From Patescibacteria group bacterium (GTDB lineage Bacteria; Patescibacteriota; Patescibacteriia; Buchananbacterales; SURF-54), in contig JAHIRB010000027.1 of the NCBI GenBank assembly GCA_018818885.1, positions 1 through 46,983 on the forward strand: DNA of 46,983 bases, read 5' to 3'. A program made the translations under genes and the position numbers. This document shows, piece by piece, positions 31,020 to 37,687 of this stretch. How positions within the stretch are numbered: the first letter of the stretch is position 1; each line of letters opens with the position of its first letter. The notes under the pieces were generated by a model. The model had not been told where the DNA came from. It made no database searches and saw nothing but the letters and a program-made list of their open reading frames with translations.

Positions 31020-31637
31020 TTATATTATTTGACCAAAATCTCCTTGTTTTATTCCTGCTGCATTAGCCTCGTCTGTATCTAAATGCATGCGGCAAACAAA
31101 ATCTTTACGTGTTCTAACTAAGATATTATGAAAAGTAATTGATCGTTTGCCATTAGTTTTAACTGAAACTAATTGCTTATTCTTTAATCCCATTTTTTTT
31201 GCACTACTTGGATCGCAGTGAATATGTCTGTGAGCTAAAATTGCTGCGCATCTTTTGACTTTTCCTTTGGGACCCACAATTTCTACTTGGGCACAACCAC
31301 CTTTTTTATCTGGGCAAGTGCATTCTAGCACTGGTGGATCTATTTTTAGTTCAAAGCACTCAGTACGTGAAAGCTCAACCTGTGTATTAGGCCTTGTAGG
31401 ACCTAATATTCTAACATCATCAATTTGTCCATCCTTGGTTTTTATTTTAATTGTTTCTTTGCTGGCGAATTGACCTGTTTGGGAAAGTGCTTTTATAGGT
31501 TTAAGTTGATAATTTTTACCAAATAAAATATCTAAATCTTTTCTAGAAAGATGAGCATGATGAGCAGAAACTTCTATTTTAATTTTTTTTACGCCAGAGA
31601 CGTATCCGCCACTGGCGGACATCTTTTTATTTATCAT
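31020..31637 (-). CDS. pduL: Phosphate propanoyltransferase-type acyltransferase (PduL)
   Basis: The 205-aa protein has the two PduL beta-barrel halves with zinc histidines: VSAHHAHLSRKDLD, LSQTGQFASKETI, RILGPTRPNTQVELSRTE, LAHRHIHCDPSSAKKMGL and the closing MHLDTDEANAAGI. It converts acyl-CoA and phosphate to acyl phosphate. With AckA next door, acetyl-CoA to acetyl phosphate is the likely reaction. Two oddities are visible. An extra cysteine-rich loop (LECTCPDKKGGCAQ) lies between the halves. The N-terminal MINKKMSASGGYVSGV is largely encoded by a palindromic repeat, so the ancestral start was probably nearer KKIKIEVSAHHAH. No microcompartment genes are nearby. Confidence 0.9.
   Translation of the reverse strand: MINKKMSASGGYVSGVKKIKIEVSAHHAHLSRKDLDILFGKNYQLKPIKALSQTGQFASKETIKIKTKDGQIDDVRILGPTRPNTQVELSRTECFELKIDPPVLECTCPDKKGGCAQVEIVGPKGKVKRCAAILAHRHIHCDPSSAKKMGLKNKQLVSVKTNGKRSITFHNILVRTRKDFVCRMHLDTDEANAAGIKQGDFGQII
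31605..31619. repeat. Palindrome inside the 5' end of pduL
   Basis: TCCGCCA-C-TGGCGGA is a perfect palindrome like the TCCGCCTCTGGCGGA cores of the repeats at 36.4 and 43.7 kb. It encodes the SASGG stretch of the PduL N-terminus. Confidence 0.65.
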
Positions 31638-31639
31638 AT

Positions 31640-32677
31640 TTAGCGTAATATTATTTTTGTTTTTTTAAGTAAAGTATGCATCTGATTTTTGGTAAGAATT
31701 CCTCCTTGTGCTCCAGGCTGAGTTACAACTGTATTGCTATTTAAATTTGCCCAGCGTAAAGCTTCTTTAATATCACCAGGTTTATAAATTAGCGAGGTAA
31801 TAAATCCAGAACCAAAAGCATCACCAACTCCAGTAGTATCTACAACTTTTCGATTCAAAGGTAAAACTTTGATTATTTTTTTACCCTCGTAAGCATAAGC
31901 TCCTTTTTTGCCATCGGTAATTACCACTATTTTTGGTCCCCAGTCTTTCAAAATATTTAACAGATACAGTGGCTTGTTAAGATGTGTTGGGGTTTTGCGT
32001 CCAAAACTTAAACCAGATAATGCTAGTTCGATTGCTTCGTCTTTATTAAGAATTAATACTTCAGTTTGTTTAATTAATTTTTCTAAAACTTTTTTACCAG
32101 CCTGCAATTGTGTTGATCCAGGATTCCAAGCAATTTTAATTCTTTTTTCTCTGGCAATACTAAAAGCATTAGTTAACAATTTTTTCCAACCCTCACCACG
32201 CAGGGAGGTTATATAAAACCATTGACTGCTAATTCCTTTTAAAGTATTGTGATCTATTTCTATATTTTCGCTTGCTCCTCTGAATGCAAAGACCACATGA
32301 TCTCTTTCTTTTTTGTCAGTAGATAAAATAAAAGAAAAACCAGAAGGTTTTTGCTTGTCTTTTTGAACAAGGCTTGTATTGACTTTGTTTTGGCTTAAAT
32401 TGTCAATTATGCTTTCTCCGTCAGTATCATCCCCAACTCGTGTGAGTACAGCTGTTTTAAGGCCTAATTTGGCGAATGTAGTAGCAGAATTTGATGCTCC
32501 CCCACCAAAAGTTATGAATGCTTCATCTATACCTACTTTTGCACCATATTCAAAGGCTAGATATTTTTGAGCTGTTAAATCTTGAGGGGTATTAAAAAAC
32601 CGCCCAGCTTTACTCCAAAAGCTTAAATCTCTAACTACTCCTCCAATTGTTATAACGTCAAATGATTTTTTAAACAT
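31640..32677 (-). CDS. PfkB-family carbohydrate/nucleoside kinase
   Basis: I start at MFKKSFDVITIGGVVRDLSF (345 aa) because an extended -10 lies 12 bases upstream. The first eight residues of the track ORF would then be non-coding. Family motifs are FGGGASNSATTFAKLGLKT (substrate side), VLTRVGDDTDGESI, VITDGKKGAYAY and the catalytic VVDTTGVGDAFGSGF anion hole with its base Asp. The substrate is a sugar, nucleoside or sugar phosphate and cannot be fixed from sequence. It ends 2 bases before pduL, so they share an operon and possibly feed a ribose-to-acetate route. Confidence 0.88.
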   Translation of the reverse strand: MFKKSFDVITIGGVVRDLSFWSKAGRFFNTPQDLTAQKYLAFEYGAKVGIDEAFITFGGGASNSATTFAKLGLKTAVLTRVGDDTDGESIIDNLSQNKVNTSLVQKDKQKPSGFSFILSTDKKERDHVVFAFRGASENIEIDHNTLKGISSQWFYITSLRGEGWKKLLTNAFSIAREKRIKIAWNPGSTQLQAGKKVLEKLIKQTEVLILNKDEAIELALSGLSFGRKTPTHLNKPLYLLNILKDWGPKIVVITDGKKGAYAYEGKKIIKVLPLNRKVVDTTGVGDAFGSGFITSLIYKPGDIKEALRWANLNSNTVVTQPGAQGGILTKNQMHTLLKKTKIILR

Positions 32678-32689
32678 ACTATTGATAAT

Positions 32690-32698
32690 ATTATACCA
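32690..32698 (-). promoter_or_regulatory. Extended -10 promoter of the pfkB-pduL unit
   Basis: TGGTATAAT on the - strand, 12 bases before the chosen ATG, implying a leader of about 5 bases. Confidence 0.6.
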
Positions 32699-32721
32699 CA
32701 AAAATTAAAATTGAAAAATCT

Positions 32722-32754
32722 AAAAAGCCACCTACTTGCACAGGTCAGCTTTTT
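32722..32754. terminator. Terminator of the kinase/receiver unit
   Basis: AAAAAGC-ACCT and AGGT-GCTTTTT arms pair around a short loop. The T-run on the - strand makes it a terminator for the receiver gene 12 bases away. Confidence 0.7.
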
Positions 32755-32766
32755 ACAAAATTCTAT

Positions 32767-33141
32767 TTATTTTTTTAACAATTTTTTAACTTTTTCGACA
32801 ACTTCGTCAATTGTAAAATCTGCTTTTACCATATAATCTTCTGCTCCCATAGAAAGCCCGGTTTTAATTTCTCTGTCTTGGCCTAAATTAGAAAGAATCA
32901 TAACTGGTGTATCTTTTGTTTCTTCGTCTTTTTTTATATTATCCAGCACCTCAAATCCGCTTTCACCTGGCAGTAAAATATCCAATATAACTAAGTCTGG
33001 TTTAGCACTTTTAACTTTTTCTAAACCGACTTTTGCATCTACTGCTAATATAATTTCAAACTCTTTTGAATCAAAGGCTTGCTTTAAAATATTAACAAGG
33101 GATTTGTCGTCTTCGATTACTAAAATTTTAGTTTTTGCCAT
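32767..33141 (-). CDS. Single-domain response regulator (CheY-like receiver)
   Basis: The 124-aa protein is a receiver domain only: acidic pair VIEDD near residue 9, phospho-acceptor in DLVILDILLPGE (about Asp-54), MILSNLG switch Ser/Thr region, and AEDYMVKADF with the conserved Lys. There is no DNA-binding or enzymatic output domain, so it would signal by protein contact. It follows the histidine-kinase gene by 18 bases, which makes that its probable phosphodonor. Confidence 0.92.
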   Translation of the reverse strand: MAKTKILVIEDDKSLVNILKQAFDSKEFEIILAVDAKVGLEKVKSAKPDLVILDILLPGESGFEVLDNIKKDEETKDTPVMILSNLGQDREIKTGLSMGAEDYMVKADFTIDEVVEKVKKLLKK

Positions 33142-33159
33142 ATTATTTTAATTAATTAT

Positions 33160-35040
33160 TTAATTGATTGGTAAGCTAAAATAAAATATGGAACCTTCTT
33201 TTGGTGTACTTTCAAACCAAATATCACCCTTATGTAGCATAACAATAGATTTAGTAATATACAAACCTAAGCCCGTGCCTTCTGTTTTAGATTTTAATAC
33301 ATCTTTTGATCTAAAGAACTTGCCAAAGAGTCGTTTTTGATCATCTAAGCTAATACCAATGCCAGTATCTTTGACAGAGAAAACTAGATAGCCTTTCTTG
33401 TTACTAAAATTGGTAAGTTTGGCATATTTTAATTTTTTATTCATCTCCTTTAATTCTTTACCACTAAATTTTTTTATATCAACTGTTACCTTGCCATTTG
33501 TCTTTGTATATTTAATGGCATTAGAAATTAAGTTTTGAGCAACTTGAGCAACTCTATTTTTATCTGCTAGTACCTTTGGTAATTTTGGTGGGGACCAAAC
33601 TAAAATAACTTTTTTTTTCTTAGCGCTTGATTTAAAACCTTTAACAATATCTGAAACAACTTCTTGAAAGTAGCACGGTTGGGCTTCTACTTCGAATTTT
33701 CCTTCTTGCAATTTTGATAAATTTAGTAAATCTCTTACCAAGACAAGTAATCTTTCATTACCTCGATATATTTGACTGATTAATTCTCTTTGATCCTTAT
33801 TGAGCTTTCCCGCATTTTCTGATTGAAGCATCTCCAAACTCCACTTTGTTATTCCCAGTGGACTTTTTAGCTCATGTACTGTAATAGCAACAAATTCTCT
33901 TTCCTTTTTTATTTCTTCGGAAGCTCCTTCGGAAAATGTATTTTTTGATTGATCGTACAAAATGATTATCCACCCATCAATAATATTTTGTGATTTTATG
34001 GGAAATATAATTACTCGATAGTTTTGGTGTTTCTTAGAAATTGTAAAAGGCTTACCAATACTTTCTTTGCTCATGGCTTTTATAATTTTTGAATTTAATA
34101 TAATATCAGAAACATCTTTTCCTAATACATCTTTTTCAGAAATATCAAAAAAGCTTTCTGCAACGTGATTTATTCTTTGGATTTGTTGTTTGTTATCGAC
34201 AATAATTAAACCATCTGTAATGTGACGATACAAATATTCTAACTCGTCTTCATCAATCTTAATTTTTGGTTTTTCAACTACTTTTTTTACTTTTAACTTA
34301 GGTAGTAGGGGTAAAGTAAAAAAGAAAATACTGCCATCGTTTTCTTCACTTTCAAACCACATTTTTCCACCTAATGCTTCTACAATATTTTTAGAGATAT
34401 AGAGTTGTAAGCCCATACCTTCTGTTTGAGACCTCATGGCATTATTTGCTCTAAAAAATTTGGTAAAAACTAATTGTTGTTGATCCTTAGGAACACCAAT
34501 ACCTGAATCTTCAATACGAAATTCAATATTTTCTTTTATTTTTTTTACAGAAATTACTACCCTTGAGGCTCTGCGAGAATATCTAATGGCATTATCTAGC
34601 AATGCATTTAAGACAGTTTTTATTTGTATAGCGTCTGTGGTGAAGTTAGGTACATTTTTAGCGATATGAACATTGAGAGTGCAATTATTTGCTTTGGCGT
34701 ATGGTATAAATTTATCTATAATTTCATTTAATATAGTGCCAAAATCTACTTTGGTTAAATCAATACTAACACCTTTATCTTCCATTCTAGTTACTGTCAA
34801 AAGGCCGGAGACAACTCTGGCCAAAAAATCTGTATTATAATACGCCTGATTAATGTATTCTTTTTGTTTGGCAGAAATTTTTCCAGCACGATTAGACAGC
34901 AGCATATCAAGCGACCACCTAATTGCTGAAATTGGTGTACGTAGTTGATGCGAGGCAATAGTAATAAAATCTGCTTTCAATTTATCTTGTCTAGCAGATT
35001 CTTTATCTTGATGTTTATTTTGATTTTTTCGATTTGTCAT
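33160..35040 (-). CDS. Soluble histidine kinase with two HisKA-HATPase modules and a PAS domain
   Basis: The 626-aa protein has no membrane helix. Module 1 has the H-box ITIASHQLRTPISAIRWSL (about residue 30), N-box LLDNAIRYS, DSGIGVP and GMGLQLYISK. A PAS-like segment follows (DGLIIVDNKQQIQRINHVAESFFDISE, about 280-370). Module 2 has ITVHELKSPLGITKWSLEML, NLISNAIKYTKTNGKV, DTGIGIS and GTGLGLYITK. Two complete kinase modules in one chain are unusual and suggest an internal duplication, with one module sensing or regulating the other. It would phosphorylate the receiver protein encoded next. An extended -10 ends 10 bases before the ATG. Confidence 0.9.
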   Translation of the reverse strand: MTNRKNQNKHQDKESARQDKLKADFITIASHQLRTPISAIRWSLDMLLSNRAGKISAKQKEYINQAYYNTDFLARVVSGLLTVTRMEDKGVSIDLTKVDFGTILNEIIDKFIPYAKANNCTLNVHIAKNVPNFTTDAIQIKTVLNALLDNAIRYSRRASRVVISVKKIKENIEFRIEDSGIGVPKDQQQLVFTKFFRANNAMRSQTEGMGLQLYISKNIVEALGGKMWFESEENDGSIFFFTLPLLPKLKVKKVVEKPKIKIDEDELEYLYRHITDGLIIVDNKQQIQRINHVAESFFDISEKDVLGKDVSDIILNSKIIKAMSKESIGKPFTISKKHQNYRVIIFPIKSQNIIDGWIIILYDQSKNTFSEGASEEIKKEREFVAITVHELKSPLGITKWSLEMLQSENAGKLNKDQRELISQIYRGNERLLVLVRDLLNLSKLQEGKFEVEAQPCYFQEVVSDIVKGFKSSAKKKKVILVWSPPKLPKVLADKNRVAQVAQNLISNAIKYTKTNGKVTVDIKKFSGKELKEMNKKLKYAKLTNFSNKKGYLVFSVKDTGIGISLDDQKRLFGKFFRSKDVLKSKTEGTGLGLYITKSIVMLHKGDIWFESTPKEGSIFYFSLPIN

Positions 35041-35050
35041 ATGTGTATAA

Positions 35051-35059
35051 ATTATACCA
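35051..35059 (-). promoter_or_regulatory. Extended -10 promoter of the kinase-receiver unit
   Basis: TGGTATAAT on the - strand ending 10 bases before the ATG, giving a leader of about 3 bases. Confidence 0.6.
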
Positions 35060-35074
35060 AATTTTTACAAATTT

Positions 35075-35109
35075 AAAAACCCTTAAACTATGAAAATTTA
35101 AGAGTTTTT
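35075..35109 (-). terminator. Terminator of the CAP-domain gene
   Basis: AAAAACTCTTAAA pairs with TTTAAGGGTTTTT around TTTTCATAG and ends in a T-run on the - strand, 10 bases after the stop. Confidence 0.75.
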
Positions 35110-35118
35110 GATGTATAT

Positions 35119-36270
35119 TTATAAAATCAATAATTGCTCTCCAATATGTTCAACGAAGTGGAATTTGACTAAAATAAGCGCGGTAACCAATGCGATAACA
35201 GCTAATGACTGCAAAATTACTTTTGGTTGCTGTATTCTTACTTTAATTATTACATTTAGAATCAAAGCAACAGATATAAATATTAAAAATGCGATAAAGA
35301 AAATGTTTGTATATTCAATCATTGCATCGGTTATGCTCTTTCTAGCAGATGTATTGGCAGATACTACAATAATACCTGGGGAATCTACAGCAAATTCAGC
35401 TGATTCACCAGCAACAACTTCATTTCCGGTAGCTTCGCCGACAACTTTTGTTTCTACTTGATTTGTAGGCTGAATATTTGTTGGTTGAGACACCTTAACG
35501 ACTTCTTCTCTTTGTAAACGTTGTGTGCCAAAAAACTGAACCAAAACATCAGTTTGCCTACCATTAATTTCACCGGAAACTACTGCAACTCCGATATCTT
35601 TATAATTTGGGTTTAAAATGTTTTTTTGATGTGTTGGACTTTTCATAAAGGCTTGATGGATCAACTCTGCAGACGAAAAATCCATAGCTAAATTTTCTCC
35701 TGCATAGATATAATCGTATTCTACTCTATCAATCCAAAGCCAAGGTTTTCTGCCATCTGGAGAATCATGCGAAAAATAATCCTTATCTATCATGTCTTGG
35801 GCTTTAGCCATGGCATATTTCGTTAAGTTAACGTTGAGATTAAGTGGTTCTACTCCGTTTTCAATTCTATCTTGATTTGCCATTTCAACTATTTTGGATG
35901 TAACAATATTAGCTAGTTCTGCAGGTGTTGGGTAATAAAAAAATAAAAAACCAGTTACGGCTATTTTAATACATATTAAAAGTAATGCGTATCCTACTAA
36001 TTTTTTTGGCCTTAAAGATAATGGATGATTATTATTTGCTTCGTGTGGAATAAAGTAGCATTTTAATTTACGTCTTAATCGTAGATAAAAATGCCCGCAT
36101 TCTTGTTCTTCTTTTTTTACAGCTTCAACTAAATCAGTGGCTTTTTCGTCAATATGATCCAATATATCCTGTTTTCTTTGGTAAATAAAAAGCCCAACCA
36201 AACTAGCAAGGCTTATAATTTTGAATATTTTTTTTGCTTTTTTAGTCCAATTTTTCTTCATATTATTCAT
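35119..36270 (-). CDS. CAP/SCP-domain protein with membrane helices on both sides
   Basis: I start at MNNMKKNWTKK (383 aa). A consensus promoter ends 7 bases before this ATG, so the track's upstream 25 residues would not be transcribed. The N-terminal third contains a charged cytoplasmic segment and a membrane helix (LVGYALLLICIKIAVTGFLFFY). The CAP domain follows (MANQDRIENGVEPLNLN, HDSPDGRKPW, AGENLAMDF, HQAFMKSPTHQKNILNPNYKDIGVAV) with the conserved His/Glu positions. Two C-terminal helices close the protein. It has the architecture of bacterial YkwD-like proteins displayed outside the membrane, with unknown activity. Surface adhesion or stress roles are possible. Confidence 0.85.
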   Translation of the reverse strand: MNNMKKNWTKKAKKIFKIISLASLVGLFIYQRKQDILDHIDEKATDLVEAVKKEEQECGHFYLRLRRKLKCYFIPHEANNNHPLSLRPKKLVGYALLLICIKIAVTGFLFFYYPTPAELANIVTSKIVEMANQDRIENGVEPLNLNVNLTKYAMAKAQDMIDKDYFSHDSPDGRKPWLWIDRVEYDYIYAGENLAMDFSSAELIHQAFMKSPTHQKNILNPNYKDIGVAVVSGEINGRQTDVLVQFFGTQRLQREEVVKVSQPTNIQPTNQVETKVVGEATGNEVVAGESAEFAVDSPGIIVVSANTSARKSITDAMIEYTNIFFIAFLIFISVALILNVIIKVRIQQPKVILQSLAVIALVTALILVKFHFVEHIGEQLLIL

Positions 36271-36277
36271 CTTTTGT

Positions 36278-36306
36278 ATTGTAACAGAAAAAGCAATTTT
36301 TGTCAA
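36278..36306 (-). promoter_or_regulatory. Leaderless promoter of the CAP-domain gene
   Basis: TTGACA, 17 bases, TACAAT, then 7 bases and ATG on the - strand: a consensus promoter with the start point at the start codon. Confidence 0.82.
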
Positions 36307-36339
36307 ATAACAATAGAAAAACTTAATCCATAACCTATT

Positions 36340-36732
36340 TGTCATTCCGAGCTTGCCGAGTCATGCCATAGGCAGATCCGCCTCTGGCGGAGAATCTCAC
36401 AACTCCCAATCTAGAGATAAATCATCAAAATTTGGATTGACAGACTTAATTAAATCGACTTTCTTCTTTCTTGTCCAACGTTTTAACTGTTTCTCTCGAT
36501 CAATAGCATCATAAATATATTCATACTCTTCGTAATAGACAAGCTTATTTATATTATACTTTGCCGTAAATCCATCGTTAGTTTTATCTTTATGATCTTT
36601 TATCCTGTTTTCCAAAGGACCACTAACTCCCACATAATTAACTGTATTATGTTTATTCATCATTATGTATGTATAGTATTGGTATTTCATTATTGTTTGA
36701 TGTGAGATCCCTCCACTCCGGTCGGGATGACA
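36340..36732 (-). mobile_element. GIY-YIG gene inside a split palindromic repeat
   Basis: The left end is TGTCATTCCGAGCTTGCCGAG followed by ...TCCGCCTCTGGCGGAGAATCTCACA (type A end). The right end is TTGTTTGATGTGAGATCCC followed by TCCACTCCGGTCGGGATGACA (type B end). The ends are inverted relatives of each other, and the same A and B ends occur around short spacers without a gene at 43595-43743 and 46882-46982. The stop codon of the nuclease gene is formed by repeat DNA (TGAGATT). Listed as a putative mobile unit, since no transposition has been shown. Confidence 0.6.
36397..36690 (-). CDS. GIY-YIG endonuclease domain protein
   Basis: The 97-aa protein is a minimal GIY-YIG domain: YYTYIMMN near residue 6 (GIY position), YVGVSG (YIG position), ENRIKDHK with the catalytic Arg, and DREKQLKRW with the metal-binding Glu. 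UPF0213/YhbQ-like proteins of this size are often annotated as nucleases of unknown target. No ribosome-binding site or promoter of its own is evident. It lies exactly between the two halves of a palindromic repeat and uses repeat DNA for its stop codon, which suggests it belongs to the repeat and may mobilise or maintain it. Confidence 0.88.
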   Translation of the reverse strand: MKYQYYTYIMMNKHNTVNYVGVSGPLENRIKDHKDKTNDGFTAKYNINKLVYYEEYEYIYDAIDREKQLKRWTRKKKVDLIKSVNPNFDDLSLDWEL

Positions 36733-36753
36733 GAAAGATTTTGAATATTACAA

Positions 36754-36775
36754 AACGGCGCTTTGAAGCGCCGTT
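36754..36775 (-). terminator. GC-rich hairpin, probable terminator of the surface operon
   Basis: AACGGCGCTT-TG-AAGCGCCGTT is a perfect palindrome, followed on the - strand by TTTTG. It lies about 20 bases after the stop of the 271-aa gene. Confidence 0.65.
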
Positions 36776-36796
36776 GAAAAGTATTATATTTTAAAT

Positions 36797-37612
36797 TTAT
36801 TTGTTTGCTTTATCTTTTCTTTCAGGCAGAGAATAAACAATTATTCCTACTACAATTGCTAAAATTATCCACCAAAATAATTCCTTAAACCATGCACTCA
36901 TTGTTCTTGGACTATCGGTTTTTTTAGTATCTTTTTCGTCTTGTTCTGCTGGTAAAGAAATTTCTTCTTCAAATAATTCTTCTTGTCCTAAATCTGTAGA
37001 AGAATCAGCTATTTCTTGTCCATCAATATCTTCTCCGAGCACAACTCCACTACTTCCCTTCTCCGACGTTTTTGGTACATATGGCGGTTTAACTATAACA
37101 TTATCATTCTCTTCTGGGCCACCGGTTCCATCGTTGATTTCTTCTGATTGTTTATTTGTGGTAAAAGTTAATTCCCCACTAAACACTGCTGCTGCGCCTG
37201 GCCATTGCTCAACATCTGGCAACGAGACAACTCTTAAATAATATGTTGTATTTGAATCTAAGTTATCCAAAATCATTTTATGATATGTTACGCCATTGAT
37301 ATCAACTTCTGTTGCTTTCTGATAGCCATACTTTTGATTGTTTTGTAATTGATTATCAGCAACTGGTAAAGTTCCATAGACGATTTGAGAAGTAGCTTTA
37401 TTGCCAGTAAACCAGATAATTTCTGCTGTATCTGATGATACTTGACCAATAGTTTCGGTATGAAAATCCATAAAAGGTATTGGCCCCATGTTATAAGATT
37501 CTTTAGCATTAGAAATTTTTGGAGTTAAAATTAATAGCAAAAAAACAGCTGTAATGAACAGTATTTGAAAATATCTATTTTTAAATACCCTCCACCTAGG
37601 CTGTTTTATCAT
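36797..37612 (-). CDS. Membrane-anchored FN3-like surface protein
   Basis: The 271-aa protein has a signal peptide or N-terminal helix (YFQILFITAVFLLLILTPKISNAKE). A fibronectin-III/purple-phosphatase-N-like domain follows (ETIGQVSSDTAEIIWFTGNKATSQIVYGTLP...NLDSNTTYYLRVVSLPD, about 45-150), then an acidic, low-complexity linker. It ends with a C-terminal membrane helix and basic tail (WWIILAIVVGIIVYSLPERKDKANK). The same FN3-like domain occurs in the 988-aa protein upstream (DISWFTNRNSDSRVVFDT...LLPGTPYYFRPVS). It is probably the last gene of the surface-structure operon. No catalytic residues are seen, and a display or anchoring role is inferred. Confidence 0.75.
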   Translation of the reverse strand: MIKQPRWRVFKNRYFQILFITAVFLLLILTPKISNAKESYNMGPIPFMDFHTETIGQVSSDTAEIIWFTGNKATSQIVYGTLPVADNQLQNNQKYGYQKATEVDINGVTYHKMILDNLDSNTTYYLRVVSLPDVEQWPGAAAVFSGELTFTTNKQSEEINDGTGGPEENDNVIVKPPYVPKTSEKGSSGVVLGEDIDGQEIADSSTDLGQEELFEEEISLPAEQDEKDTKKTDSPRTMSAWFKELFWWIILAIVVGIIVYSLPERKDKANK

Positions 37613-37631
37613 ATTTATTTTTAGACTAATT

Positions 37632-37657
37632 GGTCGAGGCGAAATCCGCCCCGACCT
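37632..37657. repeat. GC-rich hairpin repeat
   Basis: GGTCGAGGCG-AAATC-CGCCCCGACC forms a 10-bp stem. It is related to the AGGTCGG hairpin at 3431. Confidence 0.55.
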
Positions 37658-37687
37658 ATGTGAGTATATTAATTTATTATTAATTAA

